Of a stretch of 64,000 nt of DNA, positions 1-10,681 are shown piece by piece. The notes under the pieces are model-generated. The model was not told the DNA's origin. It did no database searches and saw nothing but the letters and a program-made list of their open reading frames with translations. The translations under genes and the position numbers were made by a program. How positions within the stretch are numbered: position 1 is the stretch's first letter; each line of letters opens with the position of its first letter. This DNA comes from Laguncularia racemosa (Eukaryota > Streptophyta > Magnoliopsida > Myrtales > Combretaceae): the NCBI GenBank assembly GCA_037954665.1, contig JBBMOL010000073.1, positions 1,798,001 through 1,862,000 on the forward strand. The letters run 5' to 3'.

Positions 1-1100
1 GAAAGTATGAAACAAATGGTTTTCTACCACAAAATAGTTCATACAAAGTTTCCATAGTACTAGATTGAATACACACTCTATTCATTATATAGCAAGTAGT
101 TGCTATAGCCTCTTCCCAAAAGTATTATGCTACTCTACTTTCATTTAAAATAGAATGTGTCATTTCTTATATAGTTCTATTTTTTCTTTTAACTACTATA
201 TTTTGTTGAGGTGTATAAGGTGTTGAGAAGCTATGATTTATTCCATGCTCTTCACAAAATGTTATAAACAAAGCATTGTCAAACTCTTTGCCATGATCGA
301 TCCTGAGCATTGTTGAACTCTTTGCCACGATTGGTCCTTAAAGAAATAATTGAATATCTTGTCTCTTTTTGTATTTGTTTAGCAAAACTTTTAAATATAT
401 CAAAAGTATCAAACTTATGCTTTTAAAAGAATACCCACGTGTATCTAGAAAAGTCATCAACAATCACAATTCAAAATTTATTTCCTCATAGACTTAAAGT
501 TCTTGTAGGTCCAAATCAATCAAAATGTAAAAATTCAAGTGGTCTTTTTGTAGAAATCATACTTTTACTTTTGTGTGTAACTAAAACCATCTTGTTAATA
601 GGTTATATATTTAATATCATGCTTTATGTTAATTTTAGGCAAACTAACAACAAGAGTCTTTTTTTTAAGTTTTTCTAGTTAGTTAAAATTAACGTGTCTA
701 AGATTTTTATGCTGAACATGTATATTTTCACTCATGGTCAGAAAGCAATGCTCATCATTCATATTAGAGCATGTAATCAGGTATATGTTCTATTTCCCAA
801 ATCCTTCAAACAATTTTACTCCTTTAGCATTATAAGCAAAATATTTATTATTTTCAAAGATCATTCTATAACCTCTATCACATAATTGACTTATGCTTAA
901 AATATTATGTTTCAATCCTTTTACCAAAGAAACATTTTCAATTAAATATGGAGAATGACCAATCGTACCTATTCCTTTAATTTTACCTCTACTATCATCT
1001 CCAATTCTTACATATCCTTTTTCTTTCCACACGACGCTAGTGAACAAGGACACATCTCTTGTCATATGACCTAAACACTCTATTTGGATACTAGGTGCCT
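1..1100 (-). pseudogene. copia pol, GAG-pre-integrase and integrase part, broken
   Basis: The 1065-790 stretch reads LKHNILSISQLCDRGYRM, the GAG-pre-integrase region of copia pol. Integrase follows toward base 1: 340-290 has R-T-N-R-G-K-E-F where active copies have a D before H-G-x-E-F, and 240-170 has STPYTPQQN then VVKRKNR, where the catalytic glutamate of VERKNR is replaced by lysine. Near base 1, TLYELFCGRKP marks the integrase C-terminal part. The lost acidic residues and stops show an inactive enzyme. A partial tandem duplication at 287-332 repeats the G-K-E-F motif. Confidence 0.7.
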
Positions 1101-1199
1101 TTTATTTTAGTTCCTTGTCCCTACAGTCATACAAAGAGTGATTAAACCCTTTTGGGAACCCAAACCAGCTTGGGTCCTTGATAAGTCAAGCTCATCTTT

Positions 1200-2981
1200 T
1201 CTTGTTTTTTAACTTGATGTGTACTAAACTTGTTTCTTTTATAAAAGCAATACTTTTCTATATGTCCTATTTTATTGCAAAAGAAACTTGCATAAAAAGA
1301 TGTATTATACCTTTGATTTACCTGATAGAGATAGTTTAGTCTTGGATACCATTAACTATATCCATACCTATAGTTTTTTAGATATCCTCTAAGTAGATAC
1401 TTATGTTGTTGAGGATACCTTATAAAGTATCCTCTACTGCTATTATTCAAGTTCCTTTTTTATCATTAATAAGTTGAGCATTCATAGATTCACTTCCTTT
1501 AATGAACACAATGTTTTTCATATCACTAGATGAGCTACCATGTTCAATCCAAGTCCATGTTTAATACTCAGAGGTCTTTGACTACTTATAATCATGTTTA
1601 GTTTTTTGTCACTTTCATCAAATTTATTAAAGGTATTTTTTATTGTTTGTGATAGATCTTTAATTCTAACTTTTATGTCCTTGATTTCATCCTTCAAAAT
1701 ACCATTTCTTTCCTTAATACCTTAGAACTATCATGCATTTTCTTACTATCATTCTTAAGGATATCATTTTCATCTACAATCAATTTGTTAGTTTGACTTA
1801 ACACATCATTTTCATTTCTCAAAGCCTTATTTTCTAATTCTAGCTTAGATATTTTTACATCTACCATTTTCAAAGCTTTCAACAACTTTTTCACCTTAGC
1901 ATGCATTTCATTATCTAATATATCAACTTTAGATTTGAGATTTAGCTTAGATGTAGCCATTAACATAGATTGGCTTCTTCCTCATCCTCACTTGTAGTTT
2001 CTAAGTCAGCTTCTAACTCGTCCAGGTCACTCCAAATTACCATCATTGCTCGGCTTTTCTTCTTGAATTATTTTCATTTTCTTTACATGAATTGGGTACT
2101 CGTATTTGATATGTCCAAGTTTCTTACACTCTTAGCATGTAATTTCTTTCTTCTCTTCTTTTTCCTTAAAGTTCTTTCCTATATCAGATTTATTATATTT
2201 GCTAGAGTTTTTAAATTTCTTATTGTTCCTCTTCATTAGCCTATTGAATCTTTTTGCAAGCATACTTATGTCATCATCATCATCGTTATTCTTGTTAGAA
2301 TTGGATTCTTTAGTAGCTATTCTCTTAGCTTTGAATGTGATAGCTTTTGTGCTGCTGTTGGATTTTTCAATTATGTTCAAATGGGATTCATACGCCATCA
2401 ATTTCTTCCTTAGTTGACTAAGTGTGAGCTTGTTCAAATCTTATACTTCTTCTACAGCAGTCTTCTTGGCATCCCATGATTTTGGTAAAATACGTAATAC
2501 TTTCCTAACAAGATCAAGATCTTCTATTTTCTTTCCAAGAGAGGTTAGTTTATTAGTTATAGCAGTAAAATGATTGAAAGCATCTTTAATTTTCTCATCA
2601 AATTTAATTTTAAACAATTTATATCTCTGCAGTAAAGCATTAATTTTTGTTCCTTAATTGTATCAGTTCCTTCATATGTTTTAGATAATGTATTCCATAT
2701 TTCTTTAGCCGTCTCATAATAAGAAATTAAGTAAAACTCAAATAGAGATATAATAGTGAGAAGCATATTCTTAGCCTTATTATTTTGCTCGATGAGCTTC
2801 AATTCAGCCTTTATAAACTCAATGTCATTAGTTCTTATCACTTGATTGTTTCCAATGTTGATCACCTCCATGAAGCATAGTCATTAGCATTAATATAAGT
2901 GGACATGTGCATTTTCTAGTGTAGATAATTCGTGTCATCAGAGTATGGAGCTCGATTGATTGCAACATTATTCTCAGCCAT
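1200..2981 (-). pseudogene. copia gag (UBN2-type), broken
   Basis: Capsid gene of the SIRE-like element. The probable start codon is at 2981, reading MAENNVAINR, the usual MAEN start of this gag type. Pieces in order: 2871-2557 with YETAKEIWNTLSKTYEGT (UBN2 capsid motif), 2437-2132 with LTLSQLRKKLMAYE and a basic, asparagine-rich stretch, 1966-1694 with a long charged heptad-like segment likely to be a coiled coil, and near 1255-1290 a degenerate zinc knuckle (GHIEKYC). In-frame stops and frameshifts separate the pieces, for example TAG after TNYLH near the start. It cannot make a full capsid protein. Confidence 0.7.
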
Positions 2982-3017
2982 GATAAAATGGATCATTCAA
3001 TTTAACAAAAGAGACTC

Positions 3018-3029
3018 ACTTCGATACCA
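3018..3029 (-). other. Primer-binding site, initiator tRNA-Met type
   Basis: On the minus strand the bases right after the LTR read A-A-TTGGTATCGAAGTG. This resembles the TGGTATCAGAGC primer site common in plant copia and gypsy elements, with changes in its second half. It fixes the LTR end at 3032. Confidence 0.65.
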
Positions 3030-3080
3030 ATTGTTGGTCCCAAAAAATTTTTCTTTTTTTTGGGGGGGGTTGGATTTATA

Positions 3081-3427
3081 AAAAACTTTTAAAAAAAAAT
3101 CACATCTCCAATTAGTTACTTGTGAAGTATGGCTGTGAATTATTTTTGAAATCACAATAGATATTTAAATGGACGAAAGTAAAATAATAGAGTAAGAATA
3201 GTTTACATAATGATTTATAGAGATTCCACCTTGATCATGGTAGGGGTAAGGGTTGTGGGGTTGAATTGGTTTAAAAAACTTTAAAACAAAAATCATTTTA
3301 CCAATTAGTTACTTGTGAAGTATGGCTTTGAATTATTGTTGCAATCACAATAGATATTTAAATGCACGAAAGTAAAAGAATAAAGTAAGAATAGTCAATG
3401 CAATGGTTTATAAAGGTTCACACTTGA
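3081..3427. repeat. Two-copy tandem repeat, ~193-bp period, inside copia LTR
   Basis: The sequence ATTAGTTACTTGTGAAGTAT occurs at 3111 and again at 3304. Similarity continues on both sides, through the AATAGATATTTAAATG block in each copy, so the unit is about 193 bp. Confidence 0.85.
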
Positions 3428-4169
3428 GCATATGTCCTCTCTTCTATCTCCTAACCAAGGTATTAGTATTCAACAATGGTATGTTATGTTATATCCAATC
3501 ACAAAATAAGATTTATAAATAGTGATCACAATTCACTCTGTCAAACTTATAGTTATTTCTAAACTCAGGGCTTATTTGTAATCTAGCTCTCACAACAATT
3601 ATCTAAGTGATGAGGAATAAAGAAAATAGAGTCCTCACTAAGCTCGATATGAAATAAAATTCTAAGTTAATTTTTTCTGTGTTCTCTTTTGTTTTATTTT
3701 GTCATGTTTTGTTGTGTTGTATCTTGAATGCTTAAGATGTAATTTTTTTCTTATCACATAATGACTATAAAGGATAAACTAGACATTGAATCTATTCCAG
3801 ATGTCGATTCCATGTTGTTATCGAAGAGTATAGATAGTTTCAATAGTTCGTATCCCTTGAAAATAGAAATGGATTTTGATTGTTATCCTTTTTATATAGT
3901 TTCTACTTCTCAAGCATAGATTTAAAATTTTAAAAATATAAATCCTCGTCACACATACTCCACTTCATCATATCAGGACTAAGTATAATTTTAATCTTTA
4001 AAATTATTATAATTATAAATCCCTGAGATATGTTAACCAACTTTATGGATTAATCTGAATGCATTACCCAAATACATTCAACTTTGGAGCTAGGCCTTCA
4101 AGTTGATTAAATCTTCAAACATAAACTTATCTTGTAACATGTTGTTCGTTTCTTAATGTAGTAGGCCTA

Positions 4170-4310
4170 CTTTCTGAGTTAGTCTCTAAGTTGCTTTTTT
4201 AGTTACCTTCTAACTAAAAGCTTTAGAGTCATACAGCAAGTCTAGTCTACTTTTTGAGTCAATCTCTAAGTTACTTTCTAAGCTACCTTCTAACTAAAAG
4301 CTTGAAACAA
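4170..4310. repeat. Two-copy tandem repeat, ~80-bp period, inside copia LTR
   Basis: CTTCTAACTAAAAGCTT occurs twice, 80 bases apart (starting near 4208 and 4288), each preceded by a similar TCTCTAAGTTRCTTT block. Confidence 0.75.
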
Positions 4311-4416
4311 ATTAAATTGAGTTACATGTGTATTATTCATCTGCACACTTAATAACATAGTTAGTAAACTCTAAGCTTTTTGTTATCATCAAAACTATTA
4401 CCAAGAGAACTTAACA

Positions 4417-5115
4417 AATGTATTTTCTTTATTTTGTGGAGATACATTACATTATTGAAGTCATTTTGGATATTAATTAGATCAAAAGACATTTAGTATG
4501 TTAATTAAAGCAAAAGAAAAGTTGCATTGTGAAGATTGAAGACATAGATGTGTTCTTTACATTTTTTGTGTTTTTTTTTTGTAATATCATTTCTTTCCAT
4601 GATTATTATTTATGGATTACCTAAATTAGTTGTTTGAAAATTTTTCTTTTGGACAAATTTGTACTATTTTAATTTCCTAGATAACTATTTTGTGGTGTTT
4701 TATAACATAGCATTTTTTTTTTTTGGGTTATATCTACTTTATTCATCTATAGAAGTTGTTTGTTCGTTCATTTGTTATCTTCGGTGGCTAATAAATACAA
4801 AAGTGCCTTTACAATTACAGATGAATTGATTTTCAATTTACATATAGAAGAACTTGTAATATAATATATTGATTATCTTTTAAATATCATACAAACTTAA
4901 AATTTATGGGAAAATTAAAAAATTTTATAATTCCTACAAAGTATTTTATATGTTATAGATTTTACAAAGTATAAGTTCATAGTATTTAGTGATATGTAAT
5001 GTCACTCTTGTGATTAATTTTATATATTAAATTTTTATTTGTTTTCCATAATTTACGAGAGCAAAATATGTATATGATATTTTAATTTTCACTTTGTTTC
5101 AAATTATAAAGATAA
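4417..5115. other. AT-rich intergenic sequence, nothing recognised
   Basis: Low-GC sequence with homopolymer T runs. No coding frame, element end or structural RNA could be supported. Confidence 0.5.
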
Positions 5116-5227
5116 GGTTTAGGCTTGACGTGTCACCGGTCCTCTTAGAAAGAGATGTGTGCCTTCGAGAATGTGGATACAGGTGCTGCATGGCCATCAT
5201 TAGCTCGTGACATAAGGTGTTGGGGTC
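5116..5227 (+). pseudogene. rrn16: Nuclear insertion of chloroplast 16S rRNA gene fragment
   Basis: About 110 bases match the 3' half of bacterial-type 16S rRNA as found in plastids: CTTGACGTGTCACC, then GTGCCTTCGAGAAT, then ACAGGTGCTGCATGG, AGCTCGTGACATAAGG and TGTTGGG. The order and spacing are those of the segment around the universally conserved GGTGCTGCATGG motif. Differences from an active gene are mostly C to T and G to A, the decay expected of methylated plastid DNA in the nucleus. A mitochondrial source is possible, but the flanking TCCTCTT-AGAAAGAGA block fits plastid better. Not a functional rRNA gene. Confidence 0.8.
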
Positions 5228-5825
5228 ATTTTATTTCTATTTTTTTCATATATAACCAAATATTGAAAAAAGTTATTTTAGAGTCTAAAGGCCTGACAGT
5301 ACATGATAAATAAATACTGCCAAACCTCAACGTTATTGAGGAAATTAACTGAATTAAAAAAATTATATATTCATTATAGTTAATTGAGTATATTTATTTT
5401 TCACTAAATTATGTAAACTCAAATCAAAATTTTTTTATATTGGATCGTTTTGAGTGCGGAAGTTGGCCTCCTGCAACCGCGACCACGAGCTACGGCTAGC
5501 CCAAATACTTCCTATGGAAGCGAAGTGCCACGTCGTTCAGTGGTTAGTATAGCCCTACAGTTGCGAGAGTCCCTAACCTTTTAACCCTACTCAACAGAAA
5601 AGAAAAAATAAAAAAAATAAAATTGCAGAGGGCCGTGGGGTTAGTATGAATTTGGTAATGAAAGAAAAGAAATTGAAAAATATCAGTCAGTAACACTAAG
5701 CATTGTGATATGGTGTTCGTAAAAACAAGTTTGTAATCGGTACCCGTATCCTTCTTTCTCGATGAATAAGCATTCCGTGTATTGTTTGGTGAAGCATACG
5801 GAAAGGTGTAGAAAGAAAAAGGTAG
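5228..5825. other. Intergenic sequence with a short GC-rich patch
   Basis: AT-rich except for about 5450-5575, which is GC-richer and contains TTCAGTGGTTAGTATAG, a string like the D-arm of a tRNA. No matching T-arm or anticodon stem follows, so no gene is called. Confidence 0.4.
5816..5820 (-). terminator. Pol III T-run after tRNA-Pro
   Basis: Five T residues on the minus strand, five bases past the tRNA 3' end. This is the standard Pol III stop signal. Confidence 0.6.
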
Positions 5826-5897
5826 GGGGCATTCCGAGAATTGAACTCGGGACCTCTCGCACCCTAAGCGAGAATCATGCCAGTAGACCAAATGCCC
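5826..5897 (-). tRNA. trnP-AGG: tRNA-Pro (anticodon AGG)
   Basis: 72-nt cloverleaf on the minus strand. The acceptor stem GGGCATT (5897 down to 5891) pairs with AATGCCC (5833-5827) with discriminator C at 5826. The anticodon stem CTCGC/GCGAG encloses TTAGGGT, anticodon AGG. The T-arm is CCGAG-TTCAATT-CTCGG. No intron and no encoded CCA. A T5 run follows at 5820-5816, a Pol III terminator. Two D-arm positions differ from the common plant sequence (TCTACTGGCATG where TCTAGTGGTATG is usual), including the base before G-G of the D-loop, so expression is likely but reduced function is possible. Confidence 0.9.
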
Positions 5898-6717
5898 ATT
5901 TCGTTGTTGTACTTGCAAAGTTTATTTTTATCACTGTTGTAAGCTTAGCCTTTGTTAAACATATAATCTTTGTCAAATTACATTTTCTATTGTAATATTT
6001 TGTGGATTTATTTTTAAGCAGACGTATATTAATATAGGATAATACAAATTGGTCTAATCAATATGAAGCCTCATCAAAGCAAGATAATTTCACAAACTGT
6101 TCTACCAATCAACTGTCTATACAATTTAAGATTATCATAAATCTTCATCATCTTGTATTAGTATCACACGCAAATCCATAAGAGTATTCGATGATATCAT
6201 ATAAACCTGTCTAATTAAGTCGGTCCATCCAACACCCACTTAACTTACCCTTACATTGTGTTAAATAGGGGCATCTTGTTGCATATATGTAATGTCTCTA
6301 ACACAATAATAGTTTCACACATTTCAATGTGGGATTATACTATAAACTCAACAATACCCGTAAAGTAAATAAGTACTACAACGTTCCATTACGGCGACTA
6401 AGTCCTACATATTCCAAAAAAAAATGCGCAATGAATTCCCTCCAATAGGCTGTTAAAGCAATCATATTAATTTTGAAGAAAAATTATGAAAGAAATCAAA
6501 TAAATAGTTGGCGTATGTGAACACCACTATGTGGATGGGAAGCCTGTCATTCTTGTAGGCCACATCTATTGCTTCCGCTAAAAGATGGTGGTGGATCACA
6601 TCCTTGAGGTTGCTAACTAACCTCCTCTCACGACCATAGTTTGACAATCCACCCAGTTGCAAACATTCATCCTTCTAAAATTCCACCGCGATTAAACATT
6701 AGCCTCAAAATTATGAG
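5898..6717. other. Intergenic, nothing recognised
   Basis: AT-rich sequence. A line at 6290-6360 (TTTCACACATTTCAATGTGGG) resembles promoter-proximal LTR sequence, but no paired repeat or coding frame was found. Confidence 0.4.
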
Positions 6718-7807
6718 TCTTAAGGCTTATTTACTTGGAGAGAAGGAAAAAAAAAGAATAGAAATTATTCAAATGAAATAATTATTACCTAGAATATCAA
6801 GTAACATATAGTCAATTATTTACTTTCTATAGAACTCTATTATAACAGAGAATTATTCTATTATTTATTTTATTTTATTGTATTAGACTTCTCAATTGGA
6901 ATAGAGTAAAAGAACTAATATACCTTTGTATGGTGAAAAATACCAATATTACCACCGATGCCATTACCACTACCTTGCACCACCAACATCACATCACCAA
7001 CTTGTCACACTACTACCCCATCACAACTACAATAGCCACCTTTACTACACCATAACCACGACTATAATTCCATCACCACCACCTCTATCATTACCAATTA
7101 CTAAACCATTATCATTACCATGCTAGTTGTGATGGTCCTATAGTACTATTGGGGGTAGTGATGGTGGAGGCATTGATACAAGGTGAGATGGTTGTATAGG
7201 GTACTAGTAGCAGTATCGGTAGTACTGGTGGTGCAACAATTGTAACAGTAAAGTGGGATATGGTGGTGATAGTGCCAGTAATGATTGTCATAGGGTAATG
7301 GTGTGGGGATATTAGGTTGTTGGTGGCTAGTGGTGTTGCAATAGCAATAGCAGTAGTAGTGTTGTAGCTAAAACAATAGTAATAATTATGGCGGTGGTGT
7401 CAATGGTGGTGCATGGATAACAATAATGGTAGTTGATAGCAATAGTGTTGGGCTTGTAATGATGGTAGTAGAAACAACAATAGTTAGAATATAAGTGCTA
7501 ATGGTGGTGTAGATTTGGTGATGGAGGTGGTAGTAGCAATACAATGACAGGATTAGTGGTATTGATGATATAAGGATGCTGGTAGTGGTGGTGCAATCTC
7601 ATTGATGGTAAATATGTCACATGATTATAAGACCTACACTTTGTTAAGAAAGGATTAAAGAATATTGCCTAATAGAAGGTAATACTTATTCCCAACGGGG
7701 AAGGAATAAAACTAGCCTCTTTGATAGTTATAACTAGTCAAGTTTTAAGAAAATAAGGGAGTATACACTTATTTTCTCTCTATTACCTTAAAGTAAATGG
7801 GTTGTTA
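6718..7807. mobile_element. Candidate non-autonomous DNA element with trinucleotide-rich core
   Basis: The left end reads CTTAAGGCTTATTTACTTGG. The right end, reverse-complemented, reads CTTAACAACCCATTTACTTT, so the ends look like diverged terminal inverted repeats. Between them 6940-7125 is full of ACC/CAT-type triplets and 7130-7600 of GGT/ATG-type triplets, that is, the same kind of cryptic simple sequence on opposite strands, which could fold back. No transposase frame and no clear target duplication were seen. A MITE is the favoured reading; simple-sequence expansion alone is the alternative. Confidence 0.4.
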
Positions 7808-8031
7808 AGATTTAAATCCACATTAAGCCAAATCTATGAATTACTTGAAAATGTTGAAATTTTATATCTCTCATTCTATTAATGTGACATGCCACAAGTG
7901 CCATGTGAGAGACAATCTAAACAATTTAATTGACGAAAGGATTTGATTAAGACTTGACTACTAGAGTGCAAAATTTTAAGATTCAATTGCTAAAATAAAT
8001 TAATAAATAAACAAATATGTGTGTGTGTGTG
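7808..8031. other. Short intergenic stretch ending in a GT microsatellite
   Basis: AT-rich, with (GT) repeats at about 8018-8033 just before the gypsy LTR. Confidence 0.5.
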
Positions 8032-8582
8032 TGATATGACCGTGGGTGTACAAGTCAATTAGCAAATGAATTTAAAGGTTAATTGAGTAAACTAACTTCA
8101 GGTAAAGTCGTTGAGATGGTCACTAACAAGGAAAGTAGATCTCCCTTTTGGGAACTCCTCTTTTGTTACTCTTATTTTTGTTTCTTTTTCGCTTTTCACT
8201 CCTCAAAAACTCACTCCACATTCTATTTATATATCTTCTATTTATATCACCCAGAACATTCTAGACTCCTTTAGACCTTTAACGACTACTAATACTACTC
8301 TTACTCTTATTTACATAACTACCACTCCCACCATTCCAATACAATGCAATACTATACTTTAATACTATCCAACACAAATCACAACACCATACAATAAAAC
8401 ACCATACTTCACAATAGATCACCACACTACATAACAAAACAACACTAGAATGGAACATAAACACCACAACAACACACATGCACACCACATATATATCCAT
8501 ACAACTAACTCCCTACTTTAAAGTAGCAAGCTTGCATCTATACACTCTTAACATTGGTTTAGAAATCTTAAGAGTTGTATCA
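8032..8582 (-). repeat. 3' LTR of the minus-strand gypsy remnant
   Basis: 551 bp, starting TGATATGACC and ending GAGTTGTATCA on the plus strand, so both strands begin TGATA. On the minus strand the right end follows a purine-rich tract. Tandem TATAAATAGAA-type TATA boxes lie on the minus strand at about 8222-8250, the position expected for the start of R. The left boundary is inferred from the terminal TG only. Confidence 0.6.
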
Positions 8583-8597
8583 ATTCCCTCTAATTTG
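8583..8597 (-). other. Polypurine tract
   Basis: Minus strand reads CAAATTAGAGGGAAT directly before the LTR start TGATACAACTC. This is the plus-strand primer of the element. Confidence 0.55.
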
Positions 8598-8689
8598 AAA
8601 AGGCCCTTGTCCCCAAGGACAAAATTAGGAAATTGCAATCACATAGTTACTATATCTTCCTAAGTTGCTTCATCCACTAAAAGACCTTC

Positions 8690-10045
8690 CCATTAAACTA
8701 AAACTTGAGGAACCTCCAATCTATCTCTAACTTCAAAACAACGACCCAAAATTTACAAGGATGTTGTAACAAATCAACATCACCTGAGAACATATTGGAG
8801 GGCAAATCCTTTAACATAGGAAAAGACCCATGGGACTTTTTAAGTAGAGAGACATGAAAGACTGGATGTAAGTGACATCCTTGTGGCAATTGAAACTTAT
8901 ATGCAACATTGTGCACTTGTGCAATAACTTGGAAAGGACCATAGAAGTGAGGAGCAAGCTTAGAAGAAGACTTAAGAGGCAACTTAGTTTGCTAAGTAGG
9001 TTGTAATTTTAAGAAAACCCAATCACCAATTTGATAAATTGCATCATGTCTATGTTTATTAACCAAAGTGCAATTATGCAAATGAGCTCTTTCTAAATTT
9101 ACCGTTAAGTGAGCCAAGATCTCATCACGTGACTGTAGAGCTACCCTTAAAGAAAGATTCTAAACTTTCACAAATAGATAAATAGGTAAAGATGGGGGTG
9201 GCCTATTTTACACCACTTCAAAAGGTGTCATTTTAACTAACTAATGAAATGATGTATCATAAGAAAATTCAGCCCACCCAATCTAAGTAACCTAAGAATT
9301 AGGAACCTTGGAAGTGAAACATTGAAGATAACACTCCAAACATCTACTTAAAACCTTAGTTTGTTCATTCGTGTACAAATGATAAGCTATGCTAAAGCAT
9401 AAACGTGTCCCTTGTATAAAAAATAATTCTTTCAAAAAAACTACTAACAAACAAAGGGTCACGATCACTTACTATAGTACATAGAAGGCCATGAAGACAA
9501 ACAAGTGCAAATCAATTTTAGAGAATATGGTCACTACATATAATTCATCAATCACAGGTATTAGATACTTGTTAGGAACCATTACTAAATTTAAAGCCCT
9601 ATAATCTACATGAATTATCCTTCTTTTTTAGTAAAATAACAAGACTAGAAAATGGGCTTGAACTTACGTAAATTATACCAATAGCTATCATCTCTTTATC
9701 CAATCGTTTAATCTCATCTTTTTGAATTTGGACATAATGATACGTCCTCACATTGATAGGTCGCACCCCCTCTTCCAATGTAGTACGATGATCCATGTCT
9801 CTAATAGGTGGAAAAGCTTGATGTTCCTTAAATACATTAGCATATTCATCCAACAAATGAACCAAAATTTGTAGCAAATTAGAAATTTCAACAATAGAAA
9901 ATATCATCTGCTCATCAATAACCCACAACAAACTACGAAATTCCTAATCAAGCAGCTTCAAATCAACTTATAAGTAATACTAGACTTATGCAAAGTTGGA
10001 TCCCCACCTAATACATACTCTTTCTTATGATAAGGAATCTTCATT
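8690..10045 (-). pseudogene. gypsy pol remnant: RT start fused to integrase C-terminal part
   Basis: Read on the minus strand: 9931-9599 has the region before and at the start of RT (YANVFKEHQAFPPIRDMDHR, then SSPFSSLVILLKKKDNS). After a frameshift VDYRALN and PNKYLIPVIDEL follow at about 9600-9540, then FSKIDL. At about 9500 the text jumps to integrase core sequence (LHGLPTTIVSDRDP-like, frames broken). It continues through 9250 (MTPF-type motif) and 9050 to 8982-8698, with PHFYGPFQVI and HLHPVFHVSLLKKS, the integrase C-terminal segment. The RT active site, RNase H and the first part of integrase are absent. Confidence 0.75.
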
Positions 10046-10681
10046 GTCAAACCACTGTTTATAATGGTAAAATGTAATGACACAATAGTCTCCTGAGTTC
10101 TGATAGACAATGGGTCCTCCCTCAATGTGTACCCCTTAGCCACCCTCGACCTACTTGGAGATGATATGAGCAATATCAAGCCGAGTTCAATAGTGGTTAG
10201 GGCTTTTGACGGTTCCAAGAGAGAGATGGTAGGGGAAATCAGCTTACCAGTAGAGATTGGTCTACAGATGTTCAACATCTCATTCCAAGTCCTCAACATA
10301 CCAAGGTCTTTCAATCTACTACTAGGAAGGCTATGGATACTTACTGCCGGAGCCATACCCTCAAGTCTCCACCAAAAGGTTAAGTTCATAGCAAACAGAC
10401 AGATAATTATTGTATTGGAAGAACAGGATTATGTCATCTACAAAGAAACAGTTATGCCTTACATCGAGGATGATGGTCCTAAAGATTTGGGGCTCGAAAT
10501 GTTCAATGAAATAAACATGGTCATGAGTAAAGAAGGGCATCAATTCAAAGAGGGGCAGCAAAAGACGTTTGGACTAGGGTACGTTCCTACTTCCCGAGAA
10601 GAAGCGCAAACAAGAGGTATCATAAGCAAAAGGAAAGGGAAGTTGAATGATACCCGGATGCATTTTCCACTCCTTCAATGA
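10045..10681 (+). pseudogene. Tat protease domain
   Basis: Reads V-K-C-N-D-T-I-V-S-stop-VLIDNGSSLNV at about 10069-10128, so the aspartic protease signature is D-N-G in place of D-T/S-G. It continues PLATLDLLG, VVRAFDGSKREMVGEI, LLLGRLWI and SSLHQKVKF to 10430. These are the usual successive motifs of Tat proteases and the linker before RT. An in-frame TGA (from CGA) precedes VLID. The frame is then open to 10681. Confidence 0.75.

Larger units (their letters stand above)
1..4416 (-). mobile_element. Ty1/copia retrotransposon, SIRE/Maximus-like, 5' part
   Basis: Minus-strand LTR retrotransposon that runs off the left edge of the window. Read on the minus strand, the order is 5' LTR (4416 to 3032), primer-binding site, gag, protease/GAG-pre-integrase and integrase up to base 1; RT, RNase H and the 3' LTR lie outside. 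The LTR begins TGTTAAGTTCTCTTGG and soon has TTTGATGATAACA, the usual start of SIRE-type LTRs. The reading frame is broken many times, so it is a dead copy. The lineage name is inferred from LTR start and gag layout and is fairly, not fully, sure. Confidence 0.8.
3032..4416 (-). repeat. 5' LTR of the SIRE-like copia element
   Basis: 1385-bp LTR. On the plus strand it starts TGTTGGTCCC at 3032 and ends GAACTTAACA at 4416, so on the element strand it is bounded by TG and CA. The primer-binding site abuts it at 3018-3029. It contains two internal tandem duplications, of about 193 bp (3081-3427) and about 80 bp (4170-4310). The partner LTR lies outside the window, so boundaries rest on the terminal dinucleotides, the primer site and family resemblance. 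Confidence 0.75.
8032..10045 (-). mobile_element. Ty3/gypsy chromovirus-like remnant, minus strand
   Basis: 3' part of a minus-strand gypsy element: pol remnant (about 10045 to 8690), polypurine tract (8597-8583) and 3' LTR (8582-8032). Its 5' half is missing. At about 10045 the sequence changes directly into a plus-strand Tat pol, so the two remnants meet head to head in their protease regions. Internal loss between RT and integrase makes it a deletion derivative. Confidence 0.7.

Noticed and set aside
439..885. Plus-strand small open frames over the copia pol
   Set aside because: Antisense to recognisable integrase and GAG-pre-integrase text; no motifs of their own.
5450..5580. Possible second tRNA or SINE head (TTCAGTGGTTAGTATAG)
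   Set aside because: No anticodon stem, T-arm or acceptor pairing could be built around it.
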